DNA from: Bacteroidales bacterium
GTDB lineage: Bacteria; Bacteroidota; Bacteroidia; Bacteroidales; UBA932
Reading direction: 5' to 3'
NCBI GenBank assembly: GCA_017428035.1
Contig: JAFRRR010000078.1
Span: forward strand, 1-38,016
DNA: 38,016 bases
The notes below the pieces were generated by a model. The model saw only the letters and a program-made list of their open reading frames with translations. It made no database searches and was not told the DNA's origin. The position numbers and the translations under genes are program-made. Positions 23,876-34,200 of the stretch are shown here, piece after piece (position 1 is the stretch's first letter; every line of letters starts with the position of its first letter).

Positions 23876-25213
23876 CTATTTGCAGAGCATTATGTCCAGA
23901 ATCATCCGGTCGGTGGTTTTCATACCGACGCTGCCTATGGCGCCCAGGTTGCGGATGGTTTTCTCGACGTCTTCTTCGATAATGCCGTCGGTGGCGGGGA
24001 TGCAGGTGCCGCGAAGCGCCAGCACGGCGCTCTGAATGGCGCAGGAGACGCCGGAGGCGACCTTCATTGCGCACCCCACCTTGGCTCCGTCGCAAACCAT
24101 ACCGGTGATGTTGCCCGCCATATTCTGGATGGCGGCGCAGACCTCTTTAAGGCCGCCGCCCTGCAGGTAGACTATGCCGCAGGCGCTGCCGGTAGAGGCC
24201 ACCACGCATCCGCACAGGGCCGACAGCCGGCCCAGGTAACTTTTGATATGTATGGCCACCAGATTGCTCATAATCAGCGCCCTGGCCAGCCGTTCGTCGT
24301 CGATGCCGTATTTGATGGCATAGGCGATGACGGGCATACTGCAGGTGATGCCCTGGTTGCCGCTGCCGCTGTTGGACATTGCCGGCAGGGTGCTGCCCGC
24401 CATACGGGCGTCGGAGGCCGCGGCGGTCATCCCCATTGCAAAGCTTAGCAAGTCGTCGCCAAACACCTCCTGCTGGTTTTCGCGGATGGCCTTGCCGACC
24501 TTGAGACCGTAGTCCTTTTCCAGCCCCTCGCGGGCGAGGGCCAGATTCAGGGTGCGGTCTTCAAGGATGAATTCTATATCCTTGTAGTCGGCCCGGAGCG
24601 CATATTCGTAAATCTCCTTTACGGTGAGGCCCAGGTCCTTATTGTCGGATTCGGAGCCGGCGGCAGCCGATTCCGAACTCATAAGGATACGGTCGGCGAA
24701 GCTGGTCTCCACAATGCGGTCGTGGTTGTCTTCTATCACCGCGTAGGCGTGAGGGTCCACCTCGGCGCTGGCCGAAGCCCCTTCCAGGGCCACGGTGGCC
24801 TTTACATACAGCAGATGCTCGGTGTCGGCCACGGAGATGTTTACCGCCTTGGTACCTACCAGATCCCTGGCACGGGCGACATCGTCTTCTGTCAGGTTTT
24901 TGAGGACTTCCAGCCCCAGCGAAGAGTCGCCGCACACGGCGCCAAGGGCGGCCGCCACGTGCAGGCCAATCATGCCGGTGCCGGGGATGCCCACGCCCAT
25001 CCCGTTCTTGAGGATGTTGGCGCTCACCGCCACGTCCAGCTTGAAATCGGCCTTCCGGCGCCACCCGTCAGGGCAGGCGGCGGGGCAGTTTTCGGTGATG
25101 ATTTCTACCGCCTTGGCCACGGCCAGGGCCACTGCAATGGGTTCGGTGCAGCCGAGTGCCGGCTTTACCTCGCGGTGAATCAGATCTATTATCTGCTGCT
25201 CGCGCTGTGTCAT
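23876..25213 (-). CDS. L-cysteine desulfidase / UPF0597 (CyuA-like)
   Basis: This 445-residue cytoplasmic protein belongs to the UPF0597 family, related to the alpha chain of serine dehydratase. Members shown to act are [4Fe-4S] L-cysteine desulfidases, which turn cysteine into pyruvate, ammonia and sulfide. The opening EVKPALGCTEPIAVALA contains C22, the family catalytic-type cysteine. Further conserved-looking cysteines are C291 (GNQGITCSMP), C334 and C336 (SALCGCVVAS) and C345 (TGSACG), candidates for cluster ligation. The ATG overlaps the stop of the DsbD gene by 4 nt (ATGA), so it is the last gene of the operon. Serine dehydration is the main alternative activity. Substrate is inferred from family and context. 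Confidence 0.88.
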   Translation of the reverse strand: MTQREQQIIDLIHREVKPALGCTEPIAVALAVAKAVEIITENCPAACPDGWRRKADFKLDVAVSANILKNGMGVGIPGTGMIGLHVAAALGAVCGDSSLGLEVLKNLTEDDVARARDLVGTKAVNISVADTEHLLYVKATVALEGASASAEVDPHAYAVIEDNHDRIVETSFADRILMSSESAAAGSESDNKDLGLTVKEIYEYALRADYKDIEFILEDRTLNLALAREGLEKDYGLKVGKAIRENQQEVFGDDLLSFAMGMTAAASDARMAGSTLPAMSNSGSGNQGITCSMPVIAYAIKYGIDDERLARALIMSNLVAIHIKSYLGRLSALCGCVVASTGSACGIVYLQGGGLKEVCAAIQNMAGNITGMVCDGAKVGCAMKVASGVSCAIQSAVLALRGTCIPATDGIIEEDVEKTIRNLGAIGSVGMKTTDRMILDIMLCK

Positions 25214-27072
25214 AGGTCAAGGAATTTGACAAACTCGCCGGCGTCCAGGTTGTAGCCGCGCGGGCCGGCCAGGGTGTTGCCTTCGCCGTCCAGTATAAAA
25301 TAGTTGGGCTGTGAGTTTACTCCAAAACGCTTCATCACGAGGTCGGAATTGACCCGGCCGACATCTTTGAGGGTTTTGCCCTGGTCGTTGGTGACCCATT
25401 TATCCTTGGGCAGAGGGGTCTTGTCGTCTACATAGAGAGTAACAATCACAAAGTCGTTCTGCAGGCGGTGCAGCACCTCGGGGTCGCTCCACACGCGGGC
25501 CTCCATCTCGCGGCAGTTCACGCAGCCGTGGCCGGAGATATCCACGAACACCTTCTTGCCCTGGGCCGCTGCGGCGGCGATGCCGTCTTCAAGGCTGCTG
25601 TAGCCGGACAGGCCGTGGGGGAGGGCCACCATAGTGGCGGCTTGCAGGGGCGGCAGCTGTTCAGGAGCCGCCGCAGTGTATTTGCCCAGCACAAAGTCCT
25701 GCGTCTGGATGGGCGGCAGATAGCCGCTGAGAGCCTTGAGCGGCGCACCCCACATACCGGGAATCATATACACCACAAAGGCAAAGTCTATGATGGCCAG
25801 CGCCAGACGGCCCACCGAGATATATTCCAGCGGAGTGTCGTGTTTAAAGCGGAGCTTGCCCAGCAGGTAGAATCCCAGCAAGGAGAAGCATACAATCCAA
25901 ATGGCCAGGTAGACCTCGCGGTCCAGCAGATGCCAGTGGTAGGTCTGGTCGGCAACGGAGAGGAATTTGAGGCCGAGGGCGACCTCAATGAAGCCCAGCA
26001 CCACCTTGACGCTGTTGAGCCAGCCGCCGCTCTTGGGAAGTTTCTTGAGGACGGAAGGGAAGAAGGCCAGCAGTGCAAATGGCAGCGCAAAGGCTATGCT
26101 GAAGGCCAGCATAGTGACCATCGGGGTCCAGAATTCGCCCTGGGTGCTCTTGATGAGCACAGTGCCCACTATGGGGCCGGTGCAGCTGAAGCTCACCAGC
26201 ACCAGGGTCAGCGCCAGGAAAAACACGCCCAGAAGGCCTTTCTTGTCGCTGCCGCTGTCGGCCTTGTTGGTCCATTTAGAGGGCAGGGTGATTTCGAAAG
26301 CGCCGAAAAACGATGCCGCAAACACCATAAAAATGATGAAGAACAGTATGTTGGGCAGCCAGTGGGTAGAGAGCCAGTTGAATATGTCGGCGGTGACAGT
26401 CTTGCCGCCCAGGGCCCAGGTGAGGCCTATTATGATGCAGATAGGCACCGTGTACAGCAACACTATGAACAGGCCGTACATAAGGGCGTTGAAGCGCCCC
26501 TTGGCGGCGGAACCCGATCTCTTCAAAAAGAATGACACCGTCATAGGTACCATCGGGAACACGCAGGGGGTCAGCAGCATCAGAAAGCCCCACAGAATTG
26601 CCTCCAGTATCAATGCCCAGAGGCCCTTGCCGCCCGACTGCGCGGGGGCGGCGCTCTCCAGCTTTACCGGCACGGAGAACTCATAGTCCTCCGGCATGTT
26701 GCACTCGTCGCCGCTGCAGGCGCTCCAGGTCACGGAACCATTTACCGTGACCTGTTTCTTGCCTGTCAGTTCCAGATCCTGACGCAGCACGTATGTGCCC
26801 GTGACCACCGTTTCTCCCTTGTAGTCAGACGGAGTGAATTCCTCCACTGCTTCGCCGGTGGCAGAAACACCCTCGGCGGGCTCTACGGTGAGTTTTGTGC
26901 CGACATACTTGTCTGCCATAGGATGGACGTACCAGCCGTCTTCTACCTGGCCGGTAACTACCAGCTGGTAGTTATTGTCCTGAATGTGGTTTACAGCGGC
27001 CTTCCACACCACGGAGGGCGCTGCCTGGGCAATCATAAGAGACAGCAGCGCTGTCAGGATGGAATGGAACAT
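25210..27072 (-). CDS. DsbD-like thiol:disulfide interchange protein
   Basis: DsbD-type proteins carry electrons from cytoplasmic thioredoxin across the inner membrane to periplasmic thiol enzymes. The 620-residue product has all three parts. A signal peptide and an N-terminal periplasmic domain contain C119 and C124 (CSGDEC). A membrane part of about eight helices contains C170 in LLTPCVFPMVP and C297 in SFSCTGPI. A C-terminal thioredoxin-like domain has CVNC at 517-520 in SGHGCVNCREME. All three cysteine pairs are intact, so it should be functional. It starts 6 nt after the TlpA-like gene and overlaps the desulfidase gene by 4 nt. It is the obvious reductant source for the TlpA-like lipoprotein. 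Confidence 0.93.
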   Translation of the reverse strand: MFHSILTALLSLMIAQAAPSVVWKAAVNHIQDNNYQLVVTGQVEDGWYVHPMADKYVGTKLTVEPAEGVSATGEAVEEFTPSDYKGETVVTGTYVLRQDLELTGKKQVTVNGSVTWSACSGDECNMPEDYEFSVPVKLESAAPAQSGGKGLWALILEAILWGFLMLLTPCVFPMVPMTVSFFLKRSGSAAKGRFNALMYGLFIVLLYTVPICIIIGLTWALGGKTVTADIFNWLSTHWLPNILFFIIFMVFAASFFGAFEITLPSKWTNKADSGSDKKGLLGVFFLALTLVLVSFSCTGPIVGTVLIKSTQGEFWTPMVTMLAFSIAFALPFALLAFFPSVLKKLPKSGGWLNSVKVVLGFIEVALGLKFLSVADQTYHWHLLDREVYLAIWIVCFSLLGFYLLGKLRFKHDTPLEYISVGRLALAIIDFAFVVYMIPGMWGAPLKALSGYLPPIQTQDFVLGKYTAAAPEQLPPLQAATMVALPHGLSGYSSLEDGIAAAAAQGKKVFVDISGHGCVNCREMEARVWSDPEVLHRLQNDFVIVTLYVDDKTPLPKDKWVTNDQGKTLKDVGRVNSDLVMKRFGVNSQPNYFILDGEGNTLAGPRGYNLDAGEFVKFLDL

Positions 27073-27078
27073 AAAATA

Positions 27079-28434
27079 TTATTTTACTGCACTTTCAATT
27101 TGAGCGACCACTCCGGAAGAGGAGGGGCGTTGCGAATTTACATCAAAAATCTTTCCCTTGGAATCAATTATCACAAATCTGGGGATGGAAGATATCTTAA
27201 AATCGTCTGCCACCTGCTTCTGGCCCTTCTCGGTAAGGACGTACTGCGGCCATGCGGGTTTGGCTTCTGCGATGTCGGCTTTCCAGGCCTCGATGTCTTC
27301 GTCCAGGGAGATACTGATGCACTGGATGTCCTTGCTGTCGGCATATTTGGCTGCTATTTTCTCCATAAAGGGAATCTCTGCACGGCACGGACCGCACCAG
27401 GTAGCCCAGAAATCAATGTAGAGCACCTTGCCATAGAGGTCGGAGAGTTTAAGCGTATTGCCTTCCGGATCCATCATTTCAAGTTCAGGAGTATCGCCGC
27501 CGGGCAGCAGGGCCATTGTGGCCTTGTACAGGTCTGCAACCTGGGCCACATATGAGTCGTCCGGTTGCTGCTCCAAATACCATTCGTAAGCCTCTTTAAG
27601 GCCCTGAGTGTTGCCAATTCCCATATACTGACGCAGCAGGGATGTCATGGCAAAGTCGGCATTCTCTTTCTTTGAGAAGTGGGATTGAGCAAGTTTTACG
27701 GCCTTGAGGATGTCTAGCCCCTTGAGCGAAGCCGCATAGGACGCAACGCCGTTGAACAGTTCCTGAATCTTGTCGGGCTCCATCTCATCCAGTCTGGCGT
27801 TGCTTACGAACTCGTTGAAATCGGGATCGTCAACCACGTCGCCCTTTTTTGCCAGTGATACATATGGGAAATAGAAAGAGATCAGATTCTCAATCTTCTC
27901 TATCTCAGGGGTATAATAATCCGTAAGACCGGGGTTCTCGCATGCATTCATCAAATCGCGGCATTCATCGCCCTTTGCTTTGACAATGTCGGAATATTCC
28001 TTGAAACAGACATCGTCTATGTTGTCCAGAAGATTCCATACGAATGCAAACTGATTGAAATAAACGCGGGTGAATTCGTTCTCTTTTTCACCATCGCCGG
28101 TAAAGTGGAAGCGGTCTTCCACATCGGGGACGGTGATGTCAAACTCGGCGTAATATTTCTTGCCACGCTCTATGCAGGTGCGGAACATGAATTTGTCAAC
28201 AAAGAGAGCTGCATCCCACCAGTCTTTGTCCATTTTCAACTTGGTTGAAAATGTGCCGTCCTCTGCCACTTTAATGGGGATCTCAACCCACTCGCCGGGT
28301 GTGTCGGCAGGGAGGAAAAATTCGGTGTATTCACCGTTGTAGCCTATAATCTTGCCGCTGAAAGTGGTGGTATTCTGGTCATTGCACGAAGCAATGGCAA
28401 AGGCGGCGAGCAGGATAGTCAAAAGCCTTTTCAT
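27079..28434 (-). CDS. TlpA-like thioredoxin lipoprotein
   Basis: This periplasm-facing lipoprotein of 451 residues begins at ATG 28434, chosen because GGAGG lies 6 nt upstream and the signal sequence MKRLLTILLAAFAIASC then starts properly, with lipobox cysteine C17. An upstream in-frame start at 28476 would add 14 residues inside the previous gene. Residues about 22-125 form a beta-rich domain like DUF4369, and 130-310 are helical. The thioredoxin domain (about 315-451) has DFWATWCGPCRAEIP with WCGPC at 346-350 and the cis-proline segment SSIPRFV. Such proteins reduce disulfides in the periplasm. It lies 1 nt after the BACON gene and 6 nt before dsbD. Confidence 0.9.
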   Translation of the reverse strand: MKRLLTILLAAFAIASCNDQNTTTFSGKIIGYNGEYTEFFLPADTPGEWVEIPIKVAEDGTFSTKLKMDKDWWDAALFVDKFMFRTCIERGKKYYAEFDITVPDVEDRFHFTGDGEKENEFTRVYFNQFAFVWNLLDNIDDVCFKEYSDIVKAKGDECRDLMNACENPGLTDYYTPEIEKIENLISFYFPYVSLAKKGDVVDDPDFNEFVSNARLDEMEPDKIQELFNGVASYAASLKGLDILKAVKLAQSHFSKKENADFAMTSLLRQYMGIGNTQGLKEAYEWYLEQQPDDSYVAQVADLYKATMALLPGGDTPELEMMDPEGNTLKLSDLYGKVLYIDFWATWCGPCRAEIPFMEKIAAKYADSKDIQCISISLDEDIEAWKADIAEAKPAWPQYVLTEKGQKQVADDFKISSIPRFVIIDSKGKIFDVNSQRPSSSGVVAQIESAVK

Positions 28435-28435
28435 A

Positions 28436-29785
28436 TCAGTCCTCCTCGTCTTCTTCAGTGCCGTCGTAATACTCAACCTCTATGAATGTCTCTTCGTCGG
28501 AGAACATATAGAACGCGGAGAAGGCGGCATCGGCCATGACGCCGGTGACATTGTATCTGCCCTCTTCGTTGCGCGTGAGAATCAGGGATACCATACCGTC
28601 GGGGATAAAGTATTGCATTATGCCGGTCACAACGAATGAACCGTCAGGGAAGGTGAAATCGCCCAAACTGGTGGTAGAACCGAGATCAACGGTGCCGGGG
28701 CCCTGAGGGAAGGTCTCTTCTCCGTCTGCTTGATAATAAGCGCCGGAGAGGTCGGTGGCTGTGAGTTCCTCGTAGCTGATTCTGGGGATATAGAATGTGT
28801 AGGTTACATTGGGGAATCCACCTTCATCATCAGTGTAGAGAGTCAGGGTGAGCTGGGTCGAATTTTCTCCGGCGTCGCCCAAATAGCCTATAGTGCCAGA
28901 CACGAAAGAGGATATTTCGGGAAGTTCATTGCCGCCGGGATAAACTGCTGATTCACCGTCTATTTCCAGCGCACCCTCATAGTAGAATTTGAGTGCGGTG
29001 CCGTCTTCTGTGGTGAGGTCGGTCTTGATAAGATAGCCGCCTGCAACCTCTTCTACCGTAAAGCTGCCGCTGACAATCTTGCTCTCGGTGCTGTTATCGC
29101 CAATAGTGGTAGTGAGCCAGCTGCCGTAGGGGAGTTCTTCGTCTCCTTCTTCATCTTCAACTACCACGACTGAACCGGGCATCCATGTCATAGCCTTGCA
29201 TACAAATGAGCCCTCTGCAGGGTCATCAGCACCCTTTTTGTAGGTGCCGGGAGTAAGGCTGATCTCTTCGCCCTCTTCGAACAGGGTTGTGAAGGCCTCG
29301 ATGTGGACAGAATATCTCTCGTCAAGAGAAACAAGATTCAGCGAGATGCTGCCGCCGTCGCTGTCTTCCACGTCATAGAATTTCTGATAGAGATAACCCA
29401 TATAGGTGGATTCCTCTGCGGTTGCCTTGACGTAGCCGGGATATTTGCTGCCGGCTGCCTGAGCCACCTGAACCTTGGCCTGCTTGTCACCGGCATTCAG
29501 TGTAACGTCGGTGTTGCGCGGCTCCTCGGTGGGATTGGCACCTGCGGTGAGCACCAGTTCCTTGCCGTTTACGGTTGCCTGGAGCCAGTCTGCACCGGGG
29601 GTGCACTGTACGGTTTCGGCATTGGTTTCAATGGCGAGTTTAACGGTCTCGCCTTCACCCACGAGAGTGACTGAAGTAGGATTGACCGAAAGGGTGGTTT
29701 CAACCACCGGCTCCGGTTTTTTGCAGGAAGTTACGGCAAGAATCATTACTGTTGCCGCTGCTGTGATTAAAAGGATTTTTTTCAT
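28436..29785 (-). CDS. BACON-domain lipoprotein
   Basis: This 449-residue lipoprotein has a signal sequence ending in AVTSC (C21). A BACON-like Ig domain follows at about 30-112 (SVNPTSVTLVGEGETVKL, DWLQATVNGKELVLTA, VQVAQAAG). The remaining 330 residues form a beta-rich region with repeated acidic stretches and no recognisable family; the last 12 are mostly D and E. BACON domains are often found in surface proteins of Bacteroidales that bind glycans or mucin, but binding has been shown only for some. Its place right after SusD suggests an accessory ligand-binding surface lipoprotein (a SusE/F-like role). The stop is 1 nt from the TlpA start. Confidence 0.8.
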   Translation of the reverse strand: MKKILLITAAATVMILAVTSCKKPEPVVETTLSVNPTSVTLVGEGETVKLAIETNAETVQCTPGADWLQATVNGKELVLTAGANPTEEPRNTDVTLNAGDKQAKVQVAQAAGSKYPGYVKATAEESTYMGYLYQKFYDVEDSDGGSISLNLVSLDERYSVHIEAFTTLFEEGEEISLTPGTYKKGADDPAEGSFVCKAMTWMPGSVVVVEDEEGDEELPYGSWLTTTIGDNSTESKIVSGSFTVEEVAGGYLIKTDLTTEDGTALKFYYEGALEIDGESAVYPGGNELPEISSFVSGTIGYLGDAGENSTQLTLTLYTDDEGGFPNVTYTFYIPRISYEELTATDLSGAYYQADGEETFPQGPGTVDLGSTTSLGDFTFPDGSFVVTGIMQYFIPDGMVSLILTRNEEGRYNVTGVMADAAFSAFYMFSDEETFIEVEYYDGTEEDEED

Positions 29786-29800
29786 GATAGATGATATTGA

Positions 29801-31210
29801 TTAGTTGTTGTATTCAGGGTGCCAGGATAATATGATTGGAGGAATCTCCAGATAAAGCCGGTCTTCTGTAAGTGTATATGTCGTTTCCCCGTCAGTGTGG
29901 GTGTAATAGTCTTTCAGATATTGGAAGTCGGAATCGTTCCAAAGACGTCTCATGTCGAACCACAGATTACCGAAGCCAATAAATTCGCGGATTCTCTCGC
30001 TTATTATCGCGGTCAGGAGGTCGGCTTCTATATTATCCGCATCAGCGGCGGCCATCCTGTTGCGGCGCAGCTGAACCAGCACCTCGGAGGCTTCGCTTTC
30101 CCGCTTCTGGCGGGCCAGGCATTCGGCATACATAAGGTAGAGATCGGGAACACCGATGCCTACATTGGAGACCATACCGTAGATATTTGCGGCGTACTGA
30201 TCTCCCGGCTTGAATGATGCGTATGCTGTTTTCTCCGATTTGACGCCGGAGAGGAAGGCCAGGCGGGTATCATTTTTTTTGTAATAGTTGAAAAGGACCT
30301 CTTCCTTTATGGGGAATATCGCCTGATTGTAATAGGTGATATACACCGCCGGCATCAGCCTTGACATTGTGGCCATCAGATAGAGGTATTCCGGATGCTC
30401 GGTTCTGTCGCTAGGCAGATCTATCGTGCCGTCTTCCTTGATGCGGGCATTATAGTCCAGCAGGGTGGCTCCCTGTGCCTTGGCTGATGTGAAGGCCGTT
30501 TCAAGGTATGGAAGGGCCTCTTGATAGTGGCCCATCGTCCACAGCACCTTCCCAAGCATCGCGTAGCCGGTGGCCTTGAATACCCGCAAGTGGTGTTCTG
30601 CCTCTTCCGGAAGCAGTTCCACCGACTCTTCCATCTCTGTCAGGATAAAGTCATAGACTTCTTCCATGGTTTTAAGCGGGAATTCGGCGCCTACTGTAGA
30701 TGCAGTGGTGATAATGGGAATGCATTTGGAAGAAGATGCTATCGCACTGTTATACGGCGGGGCAAAGAACTGGGCCATAAGGAAATGGTGCCAGGCCCGC
30801 ATCATCCTTGCCTCGGCCCTTATGGCCGCCTTTTTCTCTTCGGTGGCCCCTTCGGCATTCATGACATCTGCGATAATCACATTCAGGGGATATAAAAAGG
30901 ATGTCGGGACATTCCATTCACCGCAGTTTTCATCGGGCAGGAACACATCTTTCTGCCATTTGTATGCGTTGCACTTTGCGCGGCCCATCGCCGACCAGGC
31001 GTTTTTATAGCCGTCTGCATCGCTGGTAAATTCGAATGACATGTATTCAAAGACCTCGTCCATAAAGTACAGCTCCATGCCGTAGAGCATTCCTTCATAT
31101 TGCCCTATCGTGGTGGGAATGTCGTAGCCGCGGGGCTTGACATCCAGCCAATCTGTGCAGGAGGTTCCGGCAATAAGCGTTGCGAATAATATGATGATGT
31201 ATTTTTTCAT
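29801..31210 (-). CDS. SusD/RagB family nutrient-binding lipoprotein
   Basis: This 469-residue surface lipoprotein caps the SusC channel and captures the ligand. The signal sequence ends in AGTSC (C18), followed by TDWLDVKPRGYDIPTT, the typical SusD opening. The middle contains the helical TPR-like part with IRAEARMMRAWHHFLMAQFF, and the C-terminus has ISERIREFIGFGNLWFDMRRL, a clear SusD signature, and ends LEIPPIILSWHPEYNN. It starts 4 nt after the susC stop. No glycoside hydrolase, lyase or sulfatase follows, so the ligand need not be a glycan. Confidence 0.95.
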   Translation of the reverse strand: MKKYIIILFATLIAGTSCTDWLDVKPRGYDIPTTIGQYEGMLYGMELYFMDEVFEYMSFEFTSDADGYKNAWSAMGRAKCNAYKWQKDVFLPDENCGEWNVPTSFLYPLNVIIADVMNAEGATEEKKAAIRAEARMMRAWHHFLMAQFFAPPYNSAIASSSKCIPIITTASTVGAEFPLKTMEEVYDFILTEMEESVELLPEEAEHHLRVFKATGYAMLGKVLWTMGHYQEALPYLETAFTSAKAQGATLLDYNARIKEDGTIDLPSDRTEHPEYLYLMATMSRLMPAVYITYYNQAIFPIKEEVLFNYYKKNDTRLAFLSGVKSEKTAYASFKPGDQYAANIYGMVSNVGIGVPDLYLMYAECLARQKRESEASEVLVQLRRNRMAAADADNIEADLLTAIISERIREFIGFGNLWFDMRRLWNDSDFQYLKDYYTHTDGETTYTLTEDRLYLEIPPIILSWHPEYNN

Positions 31211-31214
31211 TGCC

Positions 31215-34200
31215 TTAGAATTCTATGTTAGCGTTGAATGTGACAACCGGGCGGAACCGTTCGCTGCGGGCTCCGGCGGAGAGACTGAAGGCCTCGGGGT
31301 CGATGCCCTGCCCGTTGGCGGCAAGGGTCATCAGGTTGGTGACCTGTGCACCCAGGGATATCCCGCGGGTGTAAATTTTGGACGCCCATTTTTCAGGCAG
31401 CCTGTAGTTGAGTGATACCTCTCTGAGCTTGAGATAAGATGCGCTTAGCACATTTATGTCGGCATACTTGTACAGTCCGGCGACATCGTTCTCGTTGACG
31501 GTAGTGTCGGCCAGCGAATAGTATGCTGGAATATCTGTCTTGGCTTCGTCCCCGGGCACTTTCCACCGGGAAGCGAAATCGTTGTGCAGAAAGTGCGTCA
31601 GGCGGTATGTATACTGGCTATTGACATCGTTGCGCAGCACGTGTCCCATATTGTATACGAAAAGGCAGGAGAGGGAGAGGCGTCCCCAGGTCAGGCTTGT
31701 GCCTAACGAACCGAACCACGGCGGAATGGTGGTGCCCAGATAAGGCACGGCAGACGCATCCTTGACATCGGCCGCCTGGTTTACTATGGCGCCGTCCTGG
31801 TCGTAAACCCTGGACCGCCCGTTTGCAGGATCCAGTCCGGCCCATCTGTAGCCGAAGATGGTGCCGTAGGGATATCCTTCCCAATAATCATAGCCTAGCA
31901 GGGCCGAAGGTGTCCCGGGAGGGGTTATGTACATCTTCTCCAGCCTGTTGCGGTTGTATGTCAAATTCAGGAATGCATCCCAGGAGAAGTTGTGGCTGCG
32001 GACAAGGTTGCCGTTGATTGACAGTTCAAATCCGCGGTTGGACATCTCTCCGATATTTGAAAGGACCGTGGTGAAGCCGGTGGTCGGATCCACTGGAACC
32101 GAGGTTAAAAGGTTGGTGGTGTATTTGTCGTATACGTCCAGCGCCATGTCCAGCCGCCCTTCAAAAGCGGTGAAATCCACACCGGCGTTTATGGTGCGGG
32201 TCTTTTCCCAGGTCAGTTTGTCATTGGCCGGAGTTATAATCGTATACCCGAGGCCGAAACGTGAATAGGCAGGATCGGTCTGGGACTGGATCAGGTTGTA
32301 GGGCCCGCCCTGGCCGGGATCGGGGGAATTGCCCGCCAGACCGTAACTTAACCTGATGTTGAGCCGGTCAATCCAGTTGATCTCCTTCATAAAGGACTCC
32401 TTGTGCATATTCCAGATTGCACCGGCCGACCAAATGGGTTTGAACTGTACGGAAGGGTCGCTGCCAAACAGGTTGGACTGGTCCACGCGGATACTGGCGT
32501 TCAGGGAATATTTTTCTTTGAAAGTATAGCCGGCATTGGCATACACCGACATGAAACGGTATTCTATCTCGGTCTGAGTAAAGTTGTTCGGGTCGAAAAC
32601 GTTGGCAGATGAACCCGAAATTTGCGGAAGCAAGGGCGGTTTTACGCCGGTAGTGGAGAGGAAGAACTGGTCGTAGGGGATATATTGCATTGTCTGCATA
32701 TCGTATCCCCTCAGGAAAGTTGATTTGCTCCCCGTCTTGTTGGAGTTCAGCTCCATGCCGGCAAGTGCTCTTAGAGAGTGTTCGGTGCCGAATGTCTTGT
32801 TTAGTGACAGCTGGTTACGTATGGTATAAGAAGTGGCAAGGGAATGGCCGTCGGTGAAATGTCCCCCGGAAGAGGGGAGGTGTTGGGTACCGTCGGTGTC
32901 AGTGCCGTATGCCCGTTCTATCCTTACCTGGAAGGAATCATAAGGGTAGTATGATTCACTTGTGTTGTTGCTGGCAGAATATTGGAAACGACCCTCGTAG
33001 GTGAGCCATGATGTAAAGTCAATCGAAATGCCAAGGTTGGCCCGGATTGCGTACAGGTCGCTTCTGGACGTGCATTTTGCATAGTCGCTCACCGGATAGT
33101 AACTCAGGTCGATGCCTGAAACCTCATTGACCGACTTGATGTCGTCTTTGTTGAGGAAAAACCCCGACATGTCGTAGAAATTGCCGGAGGCGTCTGCAAA
33201 TGCGGCGTAGGGGAGGTCGGTGGCATAGGTGCTGAATTCATCGGCAGCGGACAGATGGGATGTCTCCTTTGAGTAAAGGGCGTTTAGTGATGCATCCAGG
33301 GTGAGCCAGTCTCCGATGAGCATCCTGTCGCGGATATATGCCTTGAACTGGTCGCTCTTGTCCCTGTGGGATCCGAGGTCGCCCTGATAATCCATCGAGA
33401 AATAGAATGAATTGACATCCGAACCTCCGGAGAGTGAAACCGAATGGTTTGTCAGGAAGCTGCGCGACATAAAATACCTCTCGTAGCTGTCCCGCCAGGA
33501 CTGTGAGGCCAGCGCATCCAGGTCGGCGTCACGTTCTGCAAGGCTTATTTCGCCGCGGTAATATTTGTACAGCAGCTCCTCGTGAGGGAATACTATGGGA
33601 TAGTTGGCGCTGCTGCCGTAGGTGGTGGAGGTTATATCCTCCCACTTGTACGTGAATGGGTCAAATACTTCCTTTGCGGTTGCAATGAACTGCTCCGGGC
33701 CCATATAGTCCATATAGCTGTAGTCGGGCAGTCCGCGCCATGTAAATGAGCCGTCGTATGATACTGATATCTTCTTGGAAGATTCTCCGCTCTTGGTAGA
33801 GAAGACCACTACGCCGTTGGCCGCCTGGGCGCCCCAGATGGATGCGGCAGTGGCATCTTTCAAAAAAGTAACCGACTCTATGTCAGAAGGGTTCACCATC
33901 TTCTCCAGCAGCTTGCGGTCCATGGGGACGCCGTCCACAATGAACAGCGGTTCCGTCTTGGAATTGATGGAGGTCATGCCTCGAATCAGGTAAGAAGTCC
34001 CTTCTGCCGATTCATTGACATTGAGGCCGGCTACGGTACCTTCCAGGCTGCGCAGGGGTGAGCCGGTTGCAGCCGAACGGTTCTTTACTTCGGCGCCACT
34101 TACAATGGCGTATGATCCGGAGGACCTTTCTCTGGAGAGTGTCTGGTAGCCTGTCACAACCACCTGGTTTATAAGCTCGTAGTTGGGCTTCATTACAACC

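Noticed and set aside
27079..28476. TlpA-like gene starting at 28476
   Set aside because: The extra 14 residues lie inside the BACON gene and put a charged stretch before the lipoprotein signal. ATG 28434 has GGAGG upstream and a normal signal sequence.
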